Origin: Tridacna crocea
Lineage: Eukaryota > Mollusca > Bivalvia > Cardiida > Cardiidae
Direction of reading: 5' to 3'
DNA length: 64,000 nucleotides
NCBI GenBank assembly: GCA_943736015.1
Contig: OX031063.1
Coordinates: 37,044,172-37,108,171, forward strand
Shown here in pieces: positions 40,014 through 50,227 of the stretch (positions are counted from its first letter, which is position 1; each line of letters starts with the position of its first letter). A program made the position numbers and the translations under genes. The notes beneath the pieces are model-generated. The model was given only the letters and a program-made list of their open reading frames with translations. It had not been told where the DNA came from and searched no databases.

Positions 40014-40774
40014 ATAAGCCATTACTCCTAACCCTACGATGGCTTCGATACTCTTTAAGAACCGAATTTCGCTCTTTCATTTGTATAGTCTATGAATTCT
40101 CGTCTAGATTTAATTGCTGTACCTGTAACCTGCACAATTTACCCTCTGTTACTATGATAATCTGAACGACTGAAAGTTGTTTACGTATGAATTGACGTAG
40201 ACTTCGTTAATTATTGTTTGGCACTACGATTTCACGTGTACTTTGTAAAACAAAGATGTCTTTGTCCGATATGAATTCCACCACGAAACATCACTGGTGC
40301 GAAACTCGTTAATCCTTCGGCCCCTGTTGCGATTGTTCCAACCTGACAAAATGATTCGGCCCTTGGGAATACGGAACTCGGCGAAAGGTACTCTATCATG
40401 TCGGTAGAAGATTATGTTCTAGGGAATATAGTTATTGCAATATTGGCCTGAAAGGCTCATCAGCTGGATCCATGTGATAAGAGATCGATAAGAAATTACA
40501 AATTAGAGTAACAAGAATTACGCTGTTCTGTTCCAATGAGGGTTCATTAAGTCATTCACATAATACAAATTCTCTGGATGTTTTTAATGCCGCTTTCAAC
40601 AATTTCGGTCTATATCACGGATACAAACCACCTTTTTAATTTGCTTCCCAGACCTTCGCCAAAACTAATTATTATGATCCCCTAATAAATGGATCTTTTC
40701 ACAGGAAAGAGATGAGCCATGTTTTCATAAAAAGGCGGTAAAATTCATCGCCGAGATGCGTGATACCAGCAATT
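40014..40774. other. MITE-free unique island
   Basis: About 760 bp without any repeat in an otherwise MITE-dense stretch. No coding frame. It has ATTAATTATT-type and GATA-type cores. A candidate conserved element, untested. Confidence 0.3.
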
Positions 40775-41110
40775 ATTTCATGCTTTCCGGTGGGATATCG
40801 AGAAATAGCAGTGAAAATATTTTTCGATCTTACACTGGTATCACCAGTGAAAATACCGATTTTCACGTTCTTGTTGCCTTGGCAAATTGCGCGTGCCTAA
40901 CAACCAGATGGGAAATATGACGTCATATACCTTACATTTCTCGCGCTTGACGTAACGTTGCTATGCGGGAGGGGTACGCCACGGGGAATAAGGGAAAAGA
41001 ACTGTACTGAATTTTGATAAAGCTCCTCCCAGAAAGGGTTAAAAGCATAAAATAAATAGAATATTTGTTTTTTTCGGTGAAAGATCGAAATATATTTCAT
41101 CTCGTGAACA
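40775..41110 (+). repeat. interspersed repeat, inverted partner of 43085-43430
   Basis: TTTCATGCTTTCCGGTGGGA ... GCTATGCGGGAGGGGTACGC ... AAAGGGTTAAAAGCATAAAA matches the reverse complement of the partner. Confidence 0.75.
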
Positions 41111-41215
41111 CCATCCGTAATATTTTCACTCGTGGCTGCGCCACTCGTGAAAATATTACCGATGGTGTTCACTCAATGAAATATATTTCGATCTTTCACC
41201 GAAAAAAAACAAATA
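41063..41215. repeat. long near-perfect hairpin
   Basis: Arms of ~65 bp (TTTTTTTCGGTGAAAGATCG ... GTAATATTTTCAC(G)AGTGG) pair around GCTGCGCC. A short variant of the same end is at 43046-43110. Confidence 0.85.
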
Positions 41216-41634
41216 TCCTGTATGTCATTGCATAATAATGGATGCCCGACAACTGGCTTAACTCTAAGGTAGACAGATCCTTTGACATAAAAAAAAACGA
41301 CCTATGCCAGCCTCTGTTAATAGCATTTACATGTGACTCCATATTTCACGTACCATGGCCCATTTGGTAGGAACAAATTTTAACAGAGATCAATACACCT
41401 GCAGACGGCAATGGTCGACTAATTGATTCGATGGTGCTTCACGCCTCTTTCAACATTATAACATTATTTCTGTCTGTACAAAAGGACACATCACATTATC
41501 AGTGCCCTGCTGAATACAAAGTGCTTGCTGTGAATCTCGAACCTGGTGCCTCCTGTCACAAGTCCTACATTTTACAGCTGAGCCACGCAAGACCTCTGCT
41601 GAGGACATACGCAAAATTGATATAAATAAGTTGT

Positions 41635-41740
41635 AGTTTTCTGCTAGCAGAAAATATTGTGGGCAGAGGAGAAATTGCTTGTCACAAGCAAATTCGTCTC
41701 ATCCCACATTTTTTTTCAAAATCATTCTTCTTCATGAGAT
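41635..41740 (-). mobile_element. isolated MITE-1 core fragment
   Basis: The centre GCTTGTCACAAGC is a further symmetric variant of GCTCGTGACGAGC. Confidence 0.55.
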
Positions 41741-41774
41741 AGCGCAGGCTGACAGAGGTCGAAACTTTTCACAG

Positions 41775-41890
41775 ACGTTGTCTCATTTGGATTGACCAAT
41801 CAGAAGTTGTGTTACTTTCACATTTAGTGAATCTTACAGAGTTGGAACGAAGAATGTTCCTTGGAATGGTTGGTGAATGCAGGGCCTGTC
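41775..41890. mobile_element. MITE-5 half copy
   Basis: GACCAATCAGAAGTTGTGTT onward to GGAATGGTTGGTGAATGCAG. The left half is absent. Confidence 0.6.
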
Positions 41891-42436
41891 CTGTCCTGTT
41901 TTTTTTTTTTTCGCTTTTCATCAGTTTTGAGGTTTTTTCTGTTATTGGGGACCAATGTGGGATAAAAAAATATAGATTTTCAAATTGTTTTTATCAGTTT
42001 TTCATGATCAATTATTATCAATGGTCTTTCACGTGCTTCAAATTAAATAAACTGACCACTAAACTGGACACTTGACCATCCTTCTTCAGATACTATTGAT
42101 ACTTGATGACCTTTCAATGACGAGTTAATGATTACCTGAGGGTAGCTACAGTACTTTGATCTTAAAAGTAGGTGGGCACAAAGTGACGTCATTAGCCAAG
42201 AAATCATAACGAGGCTTTGATAGAAACGCCCTCATGGTGTGATTGTTTGTGAGTGTAGGATGCTGCTTCTCCCATTAAAGGTCGCTTAATGAAAATCAAA
42301 ATGGGCATTAACCTTTCCTCTTTTTCGAAAATGGACAGCCCACACAAATTGGGGATCTTTATTATGTCAATGCATCACCTGTGTTCTTTTTTTTTATTTC
42401 AAACGAGACTCTTTTTCCCCCAAAAAAATTCATGGC

Positions 42437-42750
42437 TTACGCCTTCGCCAAAACAATCCTTAGTTTTAAAGACCAAGATGAAACATATATTGTTGGTTTA
42501 CTTAAAAAAACCTAGTAACTACAGCTTTTTTCAAGCTGTAGTTACAAGGTTGTTGATGTAAACCGACGTCATGTACTTTAGAAATATTGTGGGAATAAGG
42601 AGAAAATGCAGGTTACCAACATTTTCTTCTTTTCCCCACAATGTTTTCTACCTTTTCAAAAAAAAAAAAAAAAAAAAATTCTCACCACATTTTATTTTTC
42701 GCCTGGAATTGTTTAAATTCAGACAAGCGTGATTTTCTTTTTCTGCTGGT
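42437..42750 (+). mobile_element. MITE-1 copy split by a small hairpin element
   Basis: The short arm ends at AAAGACCAAGATG, where a ~100-bp hairpin insert follows. The core resumes at AATATTGTGGGAATAAGG. A T/A-run follows the core. Confidence 0.65.
42487..42570. mobile_element. small hairpin element inside a MITE-1 copy
   Basis: GTAACTACAGCTT ... AAGCTGTAGTTAC with flanking GGTTTAC / GTAAACC pairing. Related to 48160-48255. Confidence 0.55.
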
Positions 42751-43029
42751 TAAAATATACGAATAATTAATGTGCTCGTATGTAGCTTTTCAACATTTTC
42801 ATCGGAGTTATACTCTATCTCGGGATGCAACTGCAAATAATTTCAAATGTGCCGAATAACAACAAATCCTCGTCTTTGAACCTATGCATGCTTTGTCGGG
42901 AAAATGCTTCTGAAACAACTGTTTAACTCAGAAAAAAGTGAAAAATTAACTTCTATCTTTGTCAATTAGACTGATTGCAATTGTTCTCGTTTAGACATAG
43001 ATATCAAGACTTGTTGGTATAGACACTAT

Positions 43030-43430
43030 TGCAACATTGCTGCGCCACTCGTAAAAATATTACAGATGATGCTCACGAGATGAAATAAATTTCGATCTTT
43101 TACCGAAAAAAAACCCCTAAATACTCCATTTATTTCATGCTTTTCAACCCTTTCTGGTAGAAGCTTTATCAAAATCTAGTACAATTCTTTTCAGTTATTC
43201 CCCGTGGCGTACCCACTCCGCATAGCAACGCTTTACGATATTACGGTCAAGCGCGAGAAATGTAAGGTAAATGACGTCATATTTCAATCTGGCTGTGAGT
43301 CACGCGCATTTTACCTAGGTAACTAGAATATAAAAATCGATATTTTCACTAGTCGTTTCAGTGGAATATCGAAAAATATTTTCACCGCTATTTCTCGATA
43401 TCCTACCGAAAAGCATGAAATAACGATTGT
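43030..43430 (-). repeat. interspersed repeat, inverted partner of 40775-41110
   Basis: Contains CTGCGCCACTCGTAAAAATA, GTACCCACTCCGCATAGCAA and CCGAAAAGCATGAAATAA. With its partner it brackets 42-43 kb. Confidence 0.75.
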
Positions 43431-43440
43431 TACGATTTAT

Positions 43441-43669
43441 AACCCTTTACTCCATAGATACTCATTTCTACGCATTGCTTGTAGGAGCTTTTGGAAAACA
43501 TTGTGGCAAAAGGTGAAATTGCTCGTGACGAGCAATTTCACCTTTTGCCACAATGTTTTTTTTGGACATCAAAAGGTGTCATATACACATAAGAAATGGT
43601 TTCACCCTTGCTTTCAATTAAGGGTCAATTACAGATTCCATAGAAATGCTTTATGGGGTAAAGGGGTAA
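43441..43669 (+). mobile_element. MITE-1 subfamily C copy
   Basis: Core TTGCTCGTGACGAGCAA with stem GTGGCAAAAGGTG / CACCTTTTGCCAC, perfectly symmetric. Outer arms (CTCCATAGATAC...) differ from A and B. Sister copy at 61118-61346. Confidence 0.88.
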
Positions 43670-43833
43670 TCAGTCATGCTGCACGGAAAAAGTTGCAGTT
43701 TAGTACATCAGCGAAACCTATCGACCAATGTTAGCGTACAGGAACCGAACAGGCAACTTGTATCGAAAACTTTTTCTTTTGATTTATTTTCTCCACGTCA
43801 AAAGACCATTCTGCTACATTGTAAATTTGGTTT

Positions 43834-44062
43834 TTAATCCTTTCCAACACAATCCCTGGTTTTTACGACTCTTAGATAGAGGCCTTTTGAAAACATTGTG
43901 AGAATAGGAGAAAATGCTGGTAACCAGCATTTTCTCCTTTTCCCACAATGTTTTCAACCCTGCTGGAAACAGATTTAAATTTTTGAGTAACATTTATATT
44001 GTTGTCTGCAAGAGCTTTCAATTTGAATCAGTCTAAATTTTTGTTGTTTGGTAAAGGGTTAA
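43834..44062 (+). mobile_element. MITE-1 copy, full length
   Basis: TTAATCCTTTCC...GGTAAAGGGTTAA. The stem has GAGAATAGG against CCTTTTCCC, so the arms differ here. Confidence 0.87.
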
Positions 44063-44112
44063 ACAAAATTCATTCATATTACCTCAGGATTAGGTTGGTT
44101 GTAATAAAACAA

Positions 44113-44205
44113 GGATTTTTAGGATCTACAATACTGTGATGAATCGCTGAGTGAAAAGTATCTCGGATATGAATTAAGCCCTCTTTTTCCAGAGCATGGT
44201 TCAGT
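44113..44205. mobile_element. MITE-4 right-end fragment
   Basis: ATTAAGCCCTCTTTTTCCAG and AGCATGGTTCAG match the family end. Confidence 0.4.
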
Positions 44206-44230
44206 AAATTTGTGTTAACAACTACATGTA

Positions 44231-44653
44231 TTAACCCATTACCAAACGACAATATTTTAAACTGGTCCAATTTGAAAGCATTTGCAGACGACAAAATAAA
44301 AGTGACTGAAAATTTGAAGTTCGTTTTGTGAAGGGTAGAAAATATTGTGGGAAAAGGAGAAAATGCTGGTTACCGGCATTTTCTCCTTTTCCCACAATGT
44401 TTTCTAAAGGCTTCTTTCTAAGGGGCGTCAAAAGTAGGGATTGTGTGGTAATTGTCCGAATTCAAAGCATTTGTAGACGACAAGATAAATGTGACCCGCT
44501 GATTTCGAAGATTATTTTGGGGGAAGGGTAGAAAACATAGTGGAAAAAGGAGAAAATGCTGGTTTCCGGCATTTTCTCCTTTTTCCACAGTGTTTTCAAA
44601 AGGCTTCTTTTTTCAGGGTCTATAAAATATTAGGGACTGTGTGGTTAAGGGTA
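44231..44653 (-). mobile_element. two MITE-1 copies in tandem
   Basis: 44231-44453 is near-consensus but loses its final bases. 44454-44653 starts inside the long arm (GTCCGAATTCAAAGC) and has mirrored GGAAAAAGG / CCTTTTTCC arms. Confidence 0.85.
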
Positions 44654-44744
44654 TAGACAAAAAGAATATTTTTTTCTACATCTCCTTGCACCAAACATAC
44701 AAAGCAAGTTTTCTTCCTATTTTTTTAGCATTCTTTGATGACAT

Positions 44745-44890
44745 TTAACGGCTCTCATTGGTAATGAACACGCAGGCTGTTTAGCCCAACTTTGTGGGCT
44801 TTTGGTAACATTGTAGATCGAGGTCAGACTGCACAGAACGTGCAGTCTGATCATTGATCTATAATGTTCGATACGGTGAGATCTATCCGA
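44745..44890 (+). mobile_element. MITE-2 copy
   Basis: The hairpin GGTCAGACTGCAC AGAAC GTGCAGTCTGATC and flank TGTTCGATACGGTGAGA fit the family. The left end is worn. Confidence 0.65.
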
Positions 44891-44968
44891 TGAGAGAATT
44901 TTTTTCAATTATAAACGATAGGTTATCACTATTGGCTGGAAATCTTCAATTCATTGAGTAACTTAAGC

Positions 44969-45204
44969 TTAACCCATTACCACACAATCCCTACTTTTGA
45001 CGCCCCTAAGAAAGAAGCCTTTATAAAACATTGTGGGAAAAGGAGAAAAATGCTGGTAACCAGCATTTTCTCCTTTTCCCACAATGTTTTGTACCCTTCA
45101 CAAAACAAATTTCAAATTTTCAGTTACTTTTATTTTGTCGACTGCAAATGCTTTCGATTTGGACAAGCCTAAATTAAAAATATTGTCGTTTGGTATCGGA
45201 TTAA
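44969..45204 (+). mobile_element. MITE-1 copy, full length
   Basis: Near-consensus. An extra ATTAAAA is inserted before ATATTGTCG in the right arm. Confidence 0.9.
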
Positions 45205-45284
45205 GGTCCCAAGAAATTCCACGGCAACATACCTGTTTATCCTTTGAGACTAAAACACCACTTCCAGAGGCTTCTTTGGAATTT

Positions 45285-45648
45285 TGCAGATCGAGATCAG
45301 ACTGCAAGGCACGTGAAGTCTGATCGTGATCTACATCGTCCAATTCTTTACATGACAATCTGATCAAAGCTGTCAATATTAGACCGGAGAATCAATTGTG
45401 TAAGAACTAGCAGAATGCCCACTTGATTGACTTGGCATTTCGATCTTCAGGCTGCATAGCGCGACTCAGTGACCATTTACGTGGAATGTAGATTAAGATC
45501 AGAATGCACAGAACGTGCAGGTTGATCTTAGATCTACACTCTCCGATCAGGAGAATTTCCCACAAAAATAACTTTGAAATAGCAAAATTTGGCTTTTCGC
45601 TATCGGCTTGAAATTTTCATGTCACTAATTTAGGAGGTTAAAGGTTAA
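45285..45648 (+). mobile_element. MITE-2 hairpin fragment and a nearby full-size copy
   Basis: 45285-45342 is a hairpin only. 45440-45648 runs from TTCAGGCTGCATAGCGCG to GGAGGTTAAAGGTTAA with a slightly mismatched hairpin. Confidence 0.65.
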
Positions 45649-45769
45649 GAATAGTTTAAACATTACAATGTTGATATGACTGGATTCCCAGTGGACAATG
45701 CATAATTGCTGCAATTTGGGCAATAAACATGTGAAATCAACTGAATTTATCGGCAATCATTATAACGAG

Positions 45770-45793
45770 CCCCCCCCCCCCCCTTCCCCCCCC
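45770..45793 (+). repeat. C-run
   Basis: C13 and C8 separated by TT. Likely length-variable. Confidence 0.9.
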
Positions 45794-45914
45794 ATCATCA
45801 TGACACATCTTTCAACAACATGTAAATTTCATTGGAAATTTAAATATGTAAAATAGTGTGTCATTCGTTCGTTACTTCGAAGTTGGTTGGTTAAATTGTT
45901 CGTTCTTCCTTAAG

Positions 45915-46012
45915 ATCGATCGATTTATTGATTGATTGGATTGATCGATCGATCGATCCATCTATCCCATCCCATCCCATCCCATCCATCCATGATTCAT
46001 CCACCCACCCAC
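45915..46012 (+). repeat. simple repeat cluster (ATCG, ATCCC, ATCC)
   Basis: GATCGATCGATCG then CATCCCATCCCATCCC then CCATCCATCC and CCACCCACCCAC. Confidence 0.9.
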
Positions 46013-46348
46013 ATACCCATCTCTTTCCCTCCCTATCTTTCTCCCTCCCTGTTTCTCAACTGATTTATGTTTGAATTAATCAACTATAGTCAGTTAATTT
46101 TCAACATTTTTTTTGTGAGTTTATTTTACTGATTGCTGTAGCAGCACTATTTTTTGAAAATACATTATGACAGCAGGGGGAATCGCTTACTACAAACAAT
46201 TTTTCCTTTTGCTACTGTATCTTGGATTCATGCACTGATAATTGCCGTAGCACAACCCTTTTCCTGACGGCGAAACTTTGGACTGTCAAAATGAAATGCA
46301 GGTGGAGAAGACAACTTAAATAACACTAAAATAACGGGATTTGTGATT

Positions 46349-46714
46349 TTAACCCATTACCACACAATCCCTGCTTTTGACGCCCCTGAGAAAGAAGCCT
46401 TTTGAAAACACTGTGGGAAAAGGAAAAAATGCTGCTGACCAGCATTTTCTCCTTTTCCCACAGTGTTTTCCACCCTTCCCAGAACAAATTTCAATTTTTC
46501 GGTCACCTTTATTTTGTCGTCTGCAAATGCTTTCCATTTGGACCAGTCTAAAATTTTCTTGTGTGGTAAAGAGTTAAAAAGCAGAAAACACAGTGGAAAA
46601 TGGAAAAAAAAAATGTTGGTAACCAGCATTTCTTCATTTTTGTACAATAATTTTAATGCTTTTTCTCACGGTGATTGAAAACGGAATTGCTTGAATTACT
46701 TGGTAAAGGGTTAA
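46349..46714 (+). mobile_element. full MITE-1 copy followed by a truncated inverted copy
   Basis: 46349-46577 is full length (core ATGCTGCTGACCAGCAT). From 46578 a minus-oriented copy lacking its long arm runs to GGTAAAGGGTTAA at 46714. Confidence 0.85.
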
Positions 46715-46808
46715 GATGTAAAGTAGTCCTTATTTCTTGCTGTTGCAACATGTGCGTGTACGAGTAACAATTAAATGAGCTCAGACTTCATATACACGTA
46801 TCCCAATA

Positions 46809-47034
46809 TTAACCCTTACCCAAACGACAAATTTTGGACTCTTCCAAACTAAGAGTTTGCAGATGACAATTTTAGAATTGGAGAAAATGGCAGGAAGTTC
46901 TCAAAAAGGGTAGAAAACACTGTGGGAAAAGGAGAAATTGCTCATTACGAGCAATTTCTCCTTTTCCCACAGTGTTTTCAAAAGACTTTTACTGCAGGCA
47001 CGTAAAAACCAGGGCTTGTTTGGGAAAGGGTTAA
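46809..47034 (-). mobile_element. MITE-1 subfamily B copy, full length
   Basis: Core TTGCTCATTACGAGCAA has one unpaired change. The outer stem is perfect. Confidence 0.9.
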
Positions 47035-47259
47035 GGGTGAATTTATTTAGCTAGGCTTTCTGGTAGAATACTGTATCTACAAATGCACCCATAACCTCAG
47101 CCGGCACGTCAACTTGGTTATCAAATGTAACATGTCTAGAATTTAGAATCAGAACTATAAAAGAAGTGTAAGAACTAAAGAGAAGTAACTTTCCAAGAAG
47201 AACTTCAGTCATTACCTGATTACCTCCCTTTACAGTAGACTAGCGCATGACATTGGTTG

Positions 47260-47546
47260 GTTATTTTCGTTTATTTATCGTCGCTACCGGTTGCCCATTT
47301 GAGCGACACCCCCAGAAGGCGGTTAGTTGTTACCGGGGATAGTGAAGGATACAGGTCGAAACTACTGAGAGCTTCGCCTGGTTCTATAACCTGCTCGGCG
47401 TATAGCTCAGTTTAATGTCTCACCCGAAAGACTATTAGTAATTTTAGTTGGCTAGCCGGGGATTCGAACCCACAATCTCTGGTGATCCGAAACATTGTGT
47501 TCACGAGACGTACGCTCTACCTACTGAGCTATATCGGCTGGTTTGC
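47260..47546 (-). mobile_element. tRNA-derived SINE with an insertion in the tRNA head
   Basis: The minus strand starts GCCGATATAGCTCAGTAGG (A box). GGGTTCGAATCCCC (B box) comes only ~50 nt later because ~15-20 nt including AACACAATGTTTCGG are extra. A body with GAACCAGGCGAAGC and CGCTCAAATGGGC follows. Related to 54393-54640. Confidence 0.7.
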
Positions 47547-48159
47547 GCATGACAAAGCGGTCTGAATGTTTATATTAAATACCTTATCAGGGATAAGTTT
47601 AAGGTAAGACCTGTGTAATGCACTTCCAGTGAAAATTCTAATTGGTTGATAAATAAGGATAAATAAGGATTTATGCAGAAATAATATTTTTGCACATTTC
47701 TAACGTATCAGAAATTCCGTTTATGTCTATCTTGAAATTATTTTTTGATACTTTTGTTAGTTTTCTGAAAAGGGAGGTAATTAATATCTCTTTTTGAAAT
47801 GAGAATATAGTTGTTTTAGATTTATAAATGATAATAATTCAAAAAAGGAAAAAATGGGAAAAATGAAATGGTGAAAGAAGTTCAATAATGCTCATTTTTA
47901 ATTGTAGCTAATTTTGCAGGATGATATTTTAGTGGAAATAGCTGTTTTCCATTACACAGGTCTTACCTTAAATTTGTAAACTTTGTAAGCGTTGGTACTA
48001 GGTAAAAGATATGACGAATAAAATAATGTTGACTGCGTGCTAACATTTCAGAACGGATCATGATCAGTCCAGTTTTTTTTTTTTAAATTTTTAAGAGTTT
48101 GAACTGGATTATAAGATATGACGAATAAAAAAAATACAGATGTTTTATTCATTTTACAA
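47547..48159. other. intergenic with a small inverted motif pair
   Basis: GTTTAAGGTAAGACCTGTGT (~47590) and its complement ACACAGGTCTTACCTTAAA (~47955) bracket ~350 bp, possibly ends of an unnamed element. No gene seen. Confidence 0.4.
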
Positions 48160-48255
48160 AAACATCATTATATTTACCATATCGTCGGTTCTTCCAAAAC
48201 CTCATAACTGCAGCTTGTAACAAGCTGTAGTTATGAGACTTTGGAAATATACCAA
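48160..48255. mobile_element. small hairpin element
   Basis: CATAACTGCAGCTTG / CAAGCTGTAGTTATG with outer TTCCAAAACCTC / GACTTTGGAA pairing. Same family as 42487-42570. Confidence 0.55.
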
Positions 48256-48427
48256 CTATAATGTTTTCGCCACTACAGTAAGAGGGTATTTTAGACTTAC
48301 TGATAGTAGTCTTCTGATTTGTCTCCCCCATCTTCATCAAGATTTGGAAGTTAGCCTATTAGAGTAAATTTCTGCATTACACCCCAGTCCTCATAAACTG
48401 ATTACAGAATCGGTTTCAAAACTGTAA

Positions 48428-48660
48428 ATGGCATGCAACACGCGAAAACGGACATTCAGACATTTGCGTAAAGTGCCGTCTCCGATCAGACTGCGCGGTC
48501 TGCTCAGGCTAATCTGAAACGTCACTTTCCGTTTTTATGTAGTTTTCTGTTATGCGCAAGTCTACTGTAGCACAAAATCTAATGTAGTAGTAAAGTGCCG
48601 TCTCGGATTAGCCTGACTTTACGGAAATGTCCGAATGTCCCTTTTCGCGTGTTGCAAACC
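48428..48660. mobile_element. MITE-3 copy
   Basis: GCAACACGCGAAAACGG ... CCCTTTTCGCGTGTTGC inverted ends. The second hairpin is half deleted. Confidence 0.72.
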
Positions 48661-48862
48661 AAATGACACGCATGCTAAGGTTATCATTTACTTTTCCATA
48701 TCACATAGAATTAAATGTAATCGAAACTTTAATACGATTCTGTTTCACTGTAACCGCGAGACTTCTGTACTACTTTGAAAGGTTCTAATATATGGTCATA
48801 TTTGGAAGAAGAGAAAAAAGTCAATTGATATATACCTTTCTGCTAATTGCAAAGATATTATC

Positions 48863-49081
48863 ATGACCTACCAGACGACAAAAATCTAGACTTGTCCAAA
48901 TTAAAAGCTTTTACAGGCGGGAAATGAATCATTGTACATGTAAGGAACTGTCTAACGAAGGCTAAAAACATTGTCAGAAACGGAGAAAATGTTGCTGACC
49001 AGCATTTTCTCCTTTTTCCTTCATTTTTAACCAGTTTTCTTCTTCAGTGTCCCTGAAAAATGGGATTGTTCCGGGTCAGTA
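48863..49081 (-). mobile_element. diverged MITE-1 copy
   Basis: The long arm is recognisable (GACTTGTCCAAATTAAAAGC). The core is mismatched (GTTGCTGACCAGC). Confidence 0.65.
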
Positions 49082-49770
49082 ATAATAATATTTCTCCCGT
49101 TGTAGCAACTGAAATTGCACATTGCGCCGTAGAGTTTCCAAAAAGGAAATCGCCACCATCGTTTTAAATCATTTACATGTATATACGACTTTTCATAAAT
49201 TATTGTTTTACACTATCTTTCAATCATTCTACGCTAATCACAGATAATTTGATAATGTTCTTCTTCGCTTTCGACATTATAGTATATAGTCATATCACCG
49301 TGACAGCACAATTATTCATAATTATATATCCCGAGTTTCTTTGGTTCTGGCTTAGAGCTCCGATATCACCTGCCCTTGGACTTTTCAACCAAAACACAGT
49401 ACCTCGATTGATGTTCCAATCGACGACTGGCAGGTTTCAAATCGTACATCTTCAGCTCTTATCCTAGCAGAATAGCCTAATAAAAACAGAAGGAAATAAC
49501 CATAAACCTTGAGATGTTCAAACAACATCGCAGCAATTCCGCAGCATTCCGAGCAATTTCTTCATTTAGTGCGATCTTTTCAAAGGGCATCTCTTGCGGT
49601 CGACTCCAATTATTTGTTAGGTTGAGACCAATGTCTCATTGACATAATTATATATGACTCTCTATATTCAGATTAGTTCCAAAACGCCTTAAACCGTGTA
49701 TAATAAACATTACTCATCGTACTACAACCAATCCATATTCTCCATTCAGGGTTGAAATACAATTTTCAGG
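49082..49770. other. intergenic, downstream of the C1q gene
   Basis: No repeat recognised. A 96-codon plus-strand frame (49177-49467) is AT-rich and hydrophobic, with no motif or start context. Confidence 0.4.
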
Positions 49771-49776
49771 TTTATT
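49771..49776 (-). promoter_or_regulatory. AATAAA polyadenylation signal of the C1q gene
   Basis: TTTATT on the plus strand reads AATAAA in gene orientation, 39 nt after the stop codon. It fits a short 3' UTR. Confidence 0.5.
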
Positions 49777-49814
49777 TATACGTCGGTTGGAAACGTCCAA
49801 GACAAACCAAACAT

Positions 49815-50227
49815 TTAGTTGACAAGAGCTCCCTGAAACATACTCCATATGAATGAATCTTGGGTAATTACTGTACCGATACTCATGTTCCACCCTGTTT
49901 TCACACATACACGATCACCTACTTTGAGTATTGCCACCGTGGTTGAGATTGCACAGGAGTTATTAGTATCTGCGTCATATTGCATGGTGTCACTGTACCT
50001 CTTGTTATTGACAAAGATCCCGAAATTAACGTACTTTTTTTGCATGCTACAAATCTGCGAAGAAAACAGATAGGTTCCTTCTACAGGTGTAGTAAAGTAA
50101 CCTGTAGCGGTACTGTAGACGTCATTTGTATTTACGAGGGTTTCTGTGAACACCAGTTCTTTATTGGTTCCCGGCGATGTGTCTGAAACGGTCCTGGCTA
50201 GAAAAGCTACGTTTGGCTTCAAATTGT
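49815..50227 (-). CDS. C1q gene exon 2: globular C1q domain
   Basis: Begins after a T-rich tract and TTGTAG acceptor, and ends in a stop at 49815. It encodes the whole C1q fold, including GYFTTPVEGTYLF and SCAISTTVAILKVGDRV. One exon for the whole domain is typical of bivalve C1qDC genes. Confidence 0.9.

Noticed and set aside
47455..47546. Functional tRNA gene on the minus strand
   Set aside because: It has good A and B boxes, but the spacing is too long for a normal tRNA, the acceptor stem does not pair cleanly, and a SINE body follows, shared with 54393-54640.
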